From the NCBI RefSeq assembly GCF_026914285.1, contig NZ_CP113864.1, positions 905,501 to 969,500 on the forward strand: a stretch of 64,000 nt of DNA. The letters are read 5' to 3'. The notes under the pieces are model-generated. The model was given only the letters and a program-made list of their open reading frames with translations, was not told the origin of the DNA and made no database searches. Each line of letters opens with the position of its first letter. Positions within the stretch are counted from its first letter, which is position 1. This DNA comes from Caldicellulosiruptor naganoensis. GTDB lineage: Bacteria > Bacillota > Thermoanaerobacteria > Caldicellulosiruptorales > Caldicellulosiruptoraceae. Below are positions 33,120-41,152 of the stretch, one piece after another. The position numbers and the translations under genes are program-made.

Positions 33120-33260
33120 AAAATTATTAAAGCCATAGCTTCGAACCATGTGTAATATTGGTGATATAAAATTTTACAAAATATGTATACGAAGCTATGG
33201 CTTTATTTTTATCTTGTGGTTCTGAATACCTGTAAATACTTCTGATTATAACTCTCTTTT
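33120..33260 (+). repeat. 141-bp direct repeat right of the insertion sequence
   Basis: Second copy of 30997-31137, starting at the base after the right IS end. It carries the duplicated terminator hairpin at 33129-33204. Confidence 0.93.
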
Positions 33261-33511
33261 TATGACAAATTTTGATTTAATCTCGTCATAAAATTAGTTT
33301 GTGTAGCCTATTTCTTATTTCTATTTTTAGGTTTATCTTATAGTCTTCATAGTGTTTCTTTGTTCTTCCATCTTTCCTACATATTCATACAAGTTCTGAT
33401 TAGTTAGACTTTATTTTCCTGTTATTTCATGCTTAATTGAGATGTTAATTTTTGCTTTTTAAGGAAATGTTACATTAGTAAAATACATTTTGCTCAAACA
33501 ATGCAGTTGAT
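33261..33511. other. AT-rich intergenic stretch
   Basis: No supported gene. A short inverted repeat (TTATGAC near 33260, GTCATAA near 33286) lies right after the direct repeat. Nothing else stands out. Confidence 0.5.
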
Positions 33512-36500
33512 TCAACTTATCAAACACTTTTTAAATGAAGCTATTTCAGTCTTGATACTGCACTCATCATCAATTAATTTGCTCCATTTTTCTGACATTT
33601 CAAAATAATACTTTGCTTGGTCTTTTTGCAAAGTTTTTAGATAAGTTTTTGCTAAGAGAAAATAGCACTTTGCGAGTTCTAGGGCAGAACCACTTGTTTC
33701 ACTAAGTTTTACTGCATTTTTGAAGTATTCTATTGCTTCACTGTACTTTTCAGCAGCAGAAAGTATCTCTCCTTTCTTTCTTATGCATTCTATTTGTCTG
33801 AATATGTTTTTTTCTGCAAACTTTAATGAAATATCAATTTCTCTCTCTGCATCCCAAAAATTGTTTGACGACAAAAAAACTCTGCCTTAGTTAGGTGATA
33901 TTCATAAGATATATCTATGTCTTTTAAATTTTCAATAAAACTTGTTGCTTTATTAAGAAATTCGTCAGCAGCTTGCCAATTTTTCATAAGGATCAAAACT
34001 TTTGCGAGATTTATAAAACTCAAAGCTTTTTCGACAGTAAACATTTTTGTTTCGCTGATATTTAGTGAGGCTAAAAACAATTCATAGCTATGTATTAATA
34101 AACCTTTTTCAATGTAGATTTCGCCTATATTAAGTAGGCAAGCACATTCTTCATACGAGAAATTCCATTTTCCAGCATTTTCATAAGCTTGGTTTAGATA
34201 TTCGTATGCTTTTTTAAGAAGTCCTTTCTTTGTATAAATTATCCCTAAATTTATCAAAATATAAATTTGTGTATGTTTATCGGGAATTTTTTTGCTTTCT
34301 TCTAAGGCTGATGTTAAATTTTGTATTGCGCTATTAATTTGACCAGTTTGAAAATAATGAATACCAAGATTACTGGTAAGTTTGACACGTAAAGCAATAT
34401 TGTTAGTTTTAATTGCGGCAGACTTAGCTTTTTGTAAGTAATTTATTGCCTTATTAATATCTCCATAGTTTCTATAAAATGTATATGCAACTACATTAAA
34501 GATTTTCACAAGATTCTCAATCTTATTATCTTGCATTATTATAGTTTCTGCCTCTTCCAAAATTTGGTTAATGTCTGAAGCCCCAGTATAACATTGAAAT
34601 AGACTCTTGAGGTAGACTAATTTTGAATATAAGGTACTATTCCTGTCAATATTTTTTTCAAGCCCTATGAGTATTTCCTTCGCTTTAGCATACTCAGCAG
34701 TAAGGATGAGACATTCACATATTTCGCATTTTATAAATAGACTTTTTTCGGCATCTGCTACACTATCTAAGATATTTAAGTACTTAAGAGCTTCAACATA
34801 GTTACCCATTTGTTTTTCTAAACTTGATAATTCTTCAAGTGCTCTTGTATATAGATTGTTTTTTTGTTGGTTGTAATTTTCTAACATTTCAATTGCAATT
34901 TTAAAGTATTTTACTGCGTACTTGTACAAAAGCTGCTTTTTATAATAATTTGCAAGCAATATACAATATTTGGAAGAATTTATTATATCGTTCGCTTCAC
35001 GGTAATGATAAATCAAAAGCTCGTAATAATAACTAGTATTTTCTCTGAATAGTTTTTCAATAGATTTGGCAATTTTAAGATGAAGACTTATTTTAGTACT
35101 TTTTGGTATTGACCTCAGGACTGTATTCAAAAATAATATTATTTGCAAATTCGAAGATTTTGTCTGCTGTTGAAGATTGATAAGTTATGTCAACAAATTT
35201 AATGAAATTACTTTTTGAAAGAGTTAAGATGATATCGTTTTCAGATTTTAAAGGTTTTAGAACATTTAATACTATACGTAAATTAAATCTTTGTCCAAAA
35301 ACAGCAGCTATTTTCAAAAATTGTATTAATTCCTTATCAAATTGAGAAAGTCTGTGTTCAACAATTTTATAAAATATTTCTGAAGCATTTATATTAGTGT
35401 TTTGAAGAAACAGTTTATTGTTCAGAATGAGCAACTGATGATTCAAATAAAGCCATCTACAAACCTCTTTAAGATAAGAAATTTTTCCTTCTAATATGTC
35501 CACCATTAGCTGAGTAAATTTTTCATCAACAGTATTAACATTAAAGAAAAATTTCAGAAATTCCTTTGTTTCCTGAGATGATAATTTCTGCATATAGATG
35601 GTTTTTCGGCATTGAGGTGGATACTTTCATTTTCTGAAGTTATAATAAAGATTACTTTATCACAATACAAATTTGTCTTTAAATATTCCAGGATTTGAAT
35701 TGATTCAATGTCAGCATAATGGATGTCATCTGTTAAAAAAATAGAAAAATTTGAGCTTAAAAAAGCATCAAAAAATAGAAGTACATTTTGCCGAATTTCA
35801 AATTCCAAATCTCCTTGGGTCATGGATGACACAATATTTCTAAAATCATCCTCTATATCTAATTGCAGAATGATAGAAAGAAATTTGAAACAGGTTTCTT
35901 TTTTTTCTAAGTCATCTTTAAATAAAAAGTCAAGAAAAGAGATTAATCGATGTTGCTTTATGGTTTGCACATCGTCTACACTTACATTTAATACTTTACA
36001 TATTATTTGCGAAATTAACAAGTAAGGACGCGAATAATTATTAAAACTGCATCTAATGTAATACGTTTTTATATTGTTTGCAACTAAATGATTAGTTAAT
36101 TTTTCTAAAAGAGAAGTTTTTCCAACACCGTTTGGCCCCAGTAAAAGAACGCTATTTGTATCTTTTGATGCGATTATATTAAATAGTTTTGATAAATAGC
36201 TATCCTGGATACGAGAAATTACATCAAATGTTGTAGCTTCATTGATAATTTCTAAAGGTATATAACACCTTATGGGATTGCTTTTATTTTTAACATAAAT
36301 TTCTTTTGCCTCTGAATATAGGAATAAATCAAAAATCTCCCTATAAATACTTTCTGATACATAAATAGTATTCTCAGGTGCTGCTGCTTGTAATCTTTGA
36401 GCAACATTAACGACGTCACCAATAACAGTATAATCCTTTTCATAATATCCTCCGACTTTGCCAATTGCAACTATACCATAATTTATGCCGATACTCATTG

Positions 36501-36957
36501 ATATTTTTAAATTTTTTTGTACTGAAAACTCGTTACAAAGCTTTAACATTTCAAGAGCACACAACACAGCACGCTTTGGGTCATCCAAGTGAGAACTTTT
36601 TGCACCAAATAGTATCATAACACAATCTCCAATGAATTTATCTATGGTACCTTCATAGCAGTAAACAGGCTTTAAAATATATTCAAAAAATTCATTGATT
36701 ATATTATTAACCTCATCAGGGCTTATTTTTTCGGAAAGCTTAGTAAATCCTGATATATCTGCAAATAGCACGGGTACCTTTTTTAGTTCGTCAGCAGATT
36801 GTTGATTAGCTTCACCTTGTCTTACAAATTCCCCACAATTAAGGCAGAAATTAATGTAGGTAGGTAATAATGAATCGCAAGATGGACACACACCCTTAAA
36901 TTTCATTCCGCAAAAGATACATTTTTCAGCATTAAGGAGATTGAATTTTATTGCCAC
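33512..36957 (-). pseudogene. Class III nucleotidyl cyclase-AAA ATPase-TPR regulator, broken by three frameshifts
   Basis: Read in three stepped frames from GTG 36957 to 33512, this would be a protein of about 1145 residues. The parts are an N-terminal zinc ribbon (CIFCGMKFKGVCPSC and CLNCGEF) and a class III cyclase domain (about 50-240) with metal-binding Asp residues in LFADISGFT and FIGDCVMILFG. A P-loop ATPase (GPNGVGKTS) and a long TPR region follow. The frame changes near 35590, 35120 and 33880. Each is repaired by one base in a short run (A5 to A6, T5 to T4, T7 to T8, coding strand). Both cyclase metal residues are kept, so the first fragment could still make cAMP. Sequencing error at homopolymers is an alternative to true decay. 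Confidence 0.85.
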
Positions 36958-37009
36958 AGTTAAAACAAATCATAGTTTTTCACAACCCAAAAATTTTTTT
37001 AAAAAGCTA

Positions 37010-37037
37010 TTGAAAATTTAAAAATTTATGCGATAAT
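37010..37037 (+). promoter_or_regulatory. Possible promoter of the riboswitch transcript
   Basis: TTGAAA (37010-37015), a 16-base spacer and GATAAT (37032-37037) lie about 70 bases upstream of the aptamer. The area is AT-rich, so chance matches are easy. Confidence 0.35.
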
Positions 37038-37110
37038 ATAATTAGAAAACAACATAAAAATTATACACAAAGAATGCTAATTTGAACAGAGCTTTTAAAA
37101 ATAAGTGAAG

Positions 37111-37218
37111 CATATGTCGATAAAGGCAAACCTGTCGAAAGGCAGGGGCGCAAAGCCATGGGTCTGTCGGAAAAGGGTTTTACCTTTTCCTATGATTGCC
37201 AGGCTGCCGAAACATATG
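37111..37218 (+). ncRNA. c-di-GMP-I (GEMM) riboswitch aptamer
   Basis: The closing stem CATATG (37111-37116) and CATATG (37213-37218) brackets the GEMM core. GGCAAACC is followed by a hairpin with a GAAA tetraloop (37131-37146, CCTGTC-GAAA-GGCAGG), then GCGCAAAGCC and a second arm (37160-37210) ending TTGCCAGGCTGCCGAAAC, which fits the tetraloop receptor side. Aptamers of this class bind cyclic di-GMP. It precedes a small secreted-protein gene and lies near c-di-GMP enzymes. The match is by motif and fold, not by a covariance search. Confidence 0.88.
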
Positions 37219-37262
37219 TCCAAGGGTAAAAGGAGTAAAAAGAGTATTTACCTTTGACAGAG

Positions 37263-37294
37263 AGGCACCTGGCTGAAGAGTCAGGTGCCTTTTG
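37263..37294 (+). terminator. Riboswitch expression-platform terminator
   Basis: AGGCACCTG (37263-37271) pairs with CAGGTGCCT (37282-37290), followed by TTTTG. Upstream, AAGGGTAAA near 37223 can pair with TTTACCTTT near 37248, a possible alternative fold. A second hairpin (TGAGCAAG 37304-37311, CTTGCTCA 37318-37325) follows before the gene. Whether ligand turns the gene on or off is not clear. Confidence 0.7.
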
Positions 37295-37348
37295 ATATAT
37301 TAATGAGCAAGGCTTTGCTTGCTCAACTTAAAGGTAGTGTAAAAAGTT

Positions 37349-37767
37349 ATGAAGCTTCATGTTTTGAAGAAATGGTCAATTGCTATACTTTTGGTATTTA
37401 TTTTATCATTGGGTTTGAGTAGCATTGCTTTTGCACAAGATGCAACTCCTATTCAATTTAGTGGTAGTTTTACTGTAACAAATTAAGGGAGGAAAATTCC
37501 AGGTAGGCTTTGTAGAAATTGATTTTAAGAAAGACTCGCTACCTGATGGAATAGATGCAATTACCTTTTATGCACAGATATATGCTGAAAATGGAACTGT
37601 GTACATTGAATTTTCACCAGATGCTAAATTCAAAAAAGATGTGCACCTAAGATGTGAAGGATATGAAGGGTACATCTATGATAGGTCTGCGGGGAAGAAT
37701 ATTTATGTCAAACTTAAAAAACAACAGCTAAAAACAGATCATTTTTCAAGGTTTGTATGGTCATTCT
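37349..37767 (+). pseudogene. Small secreted protein under riboswitch control, frameshifted
   Basis: ATG 37349 opens a frame with a clear signal peptide (MKLHVLKKWSIAILL..., ending SIAFAQD), then stops at TAA after QFSGSFTVTN. Removing one A just before that stop joins it to a second frame (KGGKFQVGFVEIDFKK...) that runs to TAA 37767. The restored protein has about 138 residues, of which about 110 would be mature. I do not recognise the family. The mature part looks beta-rich and ends with basic and aromatic residues (HFSRFVWSF). Its place after the c-di-GMP riboswitch suggests a surface or matrix protein made according to lifestyle. No strong ribosome site is seen. Confidence 0.7.
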
Positions 37768-37820
37768 AAGATAATCCCTCTATCCTCATAACCCCTCGAA
37801 CTCCTTTATATATTTTGAAC

Positions 37821-37852
37821 GACCCTCATAATTAATATGAGGGTCAACTTTT
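37821..37852 (+). terminator. Terminator after the riboswitch-controlled gene
   Basis: GACCCTCATA (37821-37830) pairs with TATGAGGGTC (37836-37845) around a 5-base loop, followed by AACTTTTTTT. Its right arm overlaps the last bases of the opposing diguanylate cyclase gene. Confidence 0.8.
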
Positions 37853-39037
37853 TTTCTTTTCTTTCTTGACCTTATACATATTCTCATCAGCTATTTTAAT
37901 CAAGTCTTCGGAGTTCAAATTGGAAGTTGGGGAATATTCAGCAAATCCATAGCTTATTTGAATCTTATAGGGCTTTTGGACTTTTGCGTTAAACTCGTCG
38001 ATTTTATTTTGGATTCTTGCAAGAACAATATTAGCTTCTCTTATTGTTGCTTTATAAAGTATCAACACAAACTCATCTCCGCCATATCTGAATGCTATAT
38101 CATAACTTCTGATACTTTCTTTTAGAATTTGAGCAAAGCTTTTTAAAAGTTCATTTCCTATTTGGTGGCCAAATGTATCGTTTACTTGTTTTAATCCATC
38201 GACATCAATAAAGCAAACAACAAAGTGTGTTTCATTCATTTTGGAGAGTTGTATCTGCTTTTCTAAATAAATCATTCCTTCATTTCGCGTAAACAGACCT
38301 GTCAGGTCGTCCAAAGATGCATATTTTTTAAACTCTTCTTGTTCAATTAAAATATCTTCACTCAAGTTTGCAATCACTTGTTTCATAGAATTAAATAAAC
38401 TGATTAGAGCATAACGAGTGTTTGCAATATTTTTTTCTATCCTTTGGTAAAGATGAATTCGTTCAATTAATAAAGACGCTTGAGATGCAAGTGACAAAAT
38501 AATTTCTTCATCTTCTTTTGTAAAGTCAACAATATTTTGGTAGATGTTGTCTTCTGTTAGCTTAATGGACTTGTCTTTCTTTTTGTTTATTATCTGCAAA
38601 ACACCAATCACATTGCCTTGATAATCAATCATGGGTATTGCCATAAGATTTAGGGTTTTATAATGTAAAGCTTGGTCGAAAAGTTTAAACTGCTGCAGGT
38701 GAGAATTTTGGATATTTTGAATGTTGTTAATTGTAACAGGAATGCCATTTTGGGCAACGTATCCGACAATGCTTTGATTATCTATAGGTATTTTATAACC
38801 AATGTAATTGAAATCAACTGAGTAGTTTTTGGCAAGTGTGATGACTAAATATTTTTGTCCTTCGAATTCTTTTACGATATAGAGGGTACCACCATCACTA
38901 TTTGTGATGTCAATGCTTTCATTTAAGATCATTTCTAAAATGGTATCGACGTTTTTCTCCCGTGAAATTGTAATTCCAATTTTATTGAGTTTTCTGATTA
39001 GTCTTTTTAAATCTTGTGGATTATTATATTCGATCAT
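37844..39037 (-). CDS. GAF-GGDEF diguanylate cyclase
   Basis: The product is a 397-residue soluble protein. A GAF sensor domain (about 20-200) precedes GGDEF (about 225-395). The active-site signature is intact (FRYGGDEFVLIL), and the metal Asp is in CFIDVDGLKQVND. An inhibitory-site motif R-S-Y-D sits exactly five residues before GGDEF, so product feedback by c-di-GMP is expected. It converts two GTP to c-di-GMP. The start ATG overlaps the end of the upstream MBL-fold gene by four bases (ATGA), indicating translational coupling. Its product is the ligand of the riboswitch aptamer about 630 bases away. Confidence 0.92.
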   Translation of the reverse strand: MIEYNNPQDLKRLIRKLNKIGITISREKNVDTILEMILNESIDITNSDGGTLYIVKEFEGQKYLVITLAKNYSVDFNYIGYKIPIDNQSIVGYVAQNGIPVTINNIQNIQNSHLQQFKLFDQALHYKTLNLMAIPMIDYQGNVIGVLQIINKKKDKSIKLTEDNIYQNIVDFTKEDEEIILSLASQASLLIERIHLYQRIEKNIANTRYALISLFNSMKQVIANLSEDILIEQEEFKKYASLDDLTGLFTRNEGMIYLEKQIQLSKMNETHFVVCFIDVDGLKQVNDTFGHQIGNELLKSFAQILKESIRSYDIAFRYGGDEFVLILYKATIREANIVLARIQNKIDEFNAKVQKPYKIQISYGFAEYSPTSNLNSEDLIKIADENMYKVKKEKKKS

Positions 39038-39765
39038 TTTGCATCCCTCTCAGCTACAATTTCTTGAGGTATATTAAAACCTAAATTTTTAGCTAAATTT
39101 ACATCAAACCTTTCATCAATATGCATACAATAAACCTGTTTTCTTTTTGAGGGTGGTATTTGTTCTGAAAGTTCCTTTATGGAAAGATGGGGATGATGGT
39201 TATGATTTTCTGAACAAGTATCTTGGAATAAAAAATCTATTTCGCCTTCCAAAAATTTGGTTAGGATATAAAGAGGAATTGATTTTGAGTCCCCACTGTA
39301 ATATAATGTTACATTATTCAAGTAAATTAGATATCCAAAACAAGGCAATTCATTTACATGAACTTGTTCTAAGGAAATTACCGTAAGTTTACTGAGATAG
39401 TTAACAAAGTCCTGAGGGGTTTTCAAAGTGTATATCTCATTTCTGATACCCATATAGTCAAGTAAATTTGATATTATTTCAGGTTGAGGGAAGATAAGAG
39501 TTATTTTCTTGCTTAGTTGATAATAACAATACAAGATTAATTGACCTAAACTTGCAATGTGGTCAGGGTGTGTATGAGTTATTAAAACATTTAAATGTAA
39601 ATATTTTTCAAGTAGTTTCAAACTCAAAAGGGAGTTAAATATACCTCCACCACAATCAATTAAAAAAAGATTATCTTCCAAATCAAAGTAAGCAGAGATA
39701 TTGTTATAATTAGGATTAAAAGCACTTCCAATTCCCAGAAATTTTAAAGGGTTTTCCTTTGACAT
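39034..39765 (-). CDS. Metallo-beta-lactamase-fold hydrolase
   Basis: The product is 243 residues long. The metal-binding motif H-x-H-x-D-H is present as THTHPDHIAS. Further conserved points are FLIDCGGG, YYSGDSKSIP, the Asp in FQDTCSE and a late His in YCMHIDERFD. The layout resembles the RNase Z/arylsulfatase and class II cyclic-nucleotide phosphodiesterase branches of the fold, but I cannot pick a substrate. It is translationally coupled to the diguanylate cyclase and lies 46 bases after the I-site protein gene, so the three genes form one operon. A role in signal turnover is possible, but only context supports it. Confidence 0.8.
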   Translation of the reverse strand: MSKENPLKFLGIGSAFNPNYNNISAYFDLEDNLFLIDCGGGIFNSLLSLKLLEKYLHLNVLITHTHPDHIASLGQLILYCYYQLSKKITLIFPQPEIISNLLDYMGIRNEIYTLKTPQDFVNYLSKLTVISLEQVHVNELPCFGYLIYLNNVTLYYSGDSKSIPLYILTKFLEGEIDFLFQDTCSENHNHHPHLSIKELSEQIPPSKRKQVYCMHIDERFDVNLAKNLGFNIPQEIVAERDAK

Positions 39766-39811
39766 TTTTTCTTCTTCACCACCATTTATTAATTAACAGC
39801 TTAAAAGCAAT

Positions 39812-40957
39812 TTAAAGCTCTGCCCCAGTACTTTTTAAACCTTCACATATTTCCTCAAGAGTTTTTTCTTCTGAAGGCTTTATTTCATAGAAACTCCATT
39901 TGGTTTTGAATGAAAAGTTATAGTTTTGTGAATTTGCCTTTTCAATCATTTTTCTTTCTATCCTTTTGGCAATCATTTTAGCTTTTATCAAGTCAACGTT
40001 GTAAAGTAGAAGGACATACTCATTTTCTTTTACCATTACAGGAATGTCATATATTCTTATTTCTGATGAAAGTACTTCATAGAATATATTTGATACTTTA
40101 TTATCTGAAGTTTCGATTGATAAATAACATACAGTTATAATTGTCTCAGTAACTTTTGAGAGTTCAATTTGTTTTTTACAAAGTTCAAGTCCATCCTTAA
40201 ACTCAAGAACTTTTTTTCTTTTCTCAGCTTGAAGATACTCTATGAACTTTTGCTGACCTGTCAGCATTATATCGTTTAAAGTCAAAATTGATTTTTTTAC
40301 CGAGTCGAAAATATTACTTAGCATCTTTTGAGTATTTGTTATCAGTTGATCATTTTTTTGATAAAGCCAAATTCTGTCTAAAATGATTCCTAAAAGTGCC
40401 GAGATTGCTAATATTATTCTTGCATCGTTATCAGTATAGTCAATAGTAAATAGATGAGCATTATTTTCTTCAAGTTTTAATTGAGGTTTTGCCTTCTTAT
40501 TAACAACTTGCAAAACTCCTATAACACTGTTTGTGTAATCAAAAATTGGTACTGTTATAGTGTTAATTGTAATATAATGCAAACTCCTGTCAAAAAATTT
40601 GAAATGCCTATATTCATGATTTTCTAAAGATAAAATGTTATTTATAATCACAGGTTTGCGGTTAGAAGCAACATATCCTGCTAAACTAATAGAATTTATG
40701 GGCAGTGAGTATCCCAAGTAGAACTCAAAATTGACTGATTGATTTTTTGTAGCTTTGATTACAAGTTTTTCCTCGTTTTCAATCATTTCTTTAAGATAAA
40801 TTGTGGCACCATCACTTGTTGTAAGATCTAAACATATATCAATGGTTTGAAGGAAAATATCCTCTATATTTTTTTCAGTTGAGACATATAATATATAAGA
40901 GCTCAATTTCTCAAGAATATTTCGTAATTTCGAAATTTGGTCATAAAGTTCTATCAT
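39812..40957 (-). CDS. GAF protein with degenerate GGDEF but intact I-site (candidate c-di-GMP receptor)
   Basis: The product is 381 residues long and aligns along its whole length with the gene at 37844. It has a GAF domain (about 20-205) and a GGDEF-like domain (about 255-375). The catalytic signature is replaced by KENEY, and the metal-binding Asp region (CFIDVDG in the partner) reads CYLSIETSD, so cyclase activity should be lost. The inhibitory motif R-I-Y-D is kept at the same five-residue distance. Degenerate GGDEF domains with an I-site act as c-di-GMP receptors in other bacteria. It is the first gene of the operon. It may pair with the active cyclase or relay c-di-GMP; this is inference. 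Confidence 0.83.
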   Translation of the reverse strand: MIELYDQISKLRNILEKLSSYILYVSTEKNIEDIFLQTIDICLDLTTSDGATIYLKEMIENEEKLVIKATKNQSVNFEFYLGYSLPINSISLAGYVASNRKPVIINNILSLENHEYRHFKFFDRSLHYITINTITVPIFDYTNSVIGVLQVVNKKAKPQLKLEENNAHLFTIDYTDNDARIILAISALLGIILDRIWLYQKNDQLITNTQKMLSNIFDSVKKSILTLNDIMLTGQQKFIEYLQAEKRKKVLEFKDGLELCKKQIELSKVTETIITVCYLSIETSDNKVSNIFYEVLSSEIRIYDIPVMVKENEYVLLLYNVDLIKAKMIAKRIERKMIEKANSQNYNFSFKTKWSFYEIKPSEEKTLEEICEGLKSTGAEL

Positions 40958-41152
40958 AATGTCAAAGTCACCACTTTTGAGAAAATCGCTATATTAAAAT
41001 TATCGCAAAATTTAGTTGGTAAATCAATCAAAAATAAGGTTAGAAATGAATTACACAATTTCGTAATCATTTGATAATATAAATTATAAAAATTATGGTT
41101 ATAATGGAAGTATCATAAGCAAAATTAATTTAAGAAAGGGGTTCAGAGGAGG

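Noticed and set aside
33261-33511. Possible gene remnant after the IS
   Set aside because: No frame with a start signal or a recognisable protein is seen.
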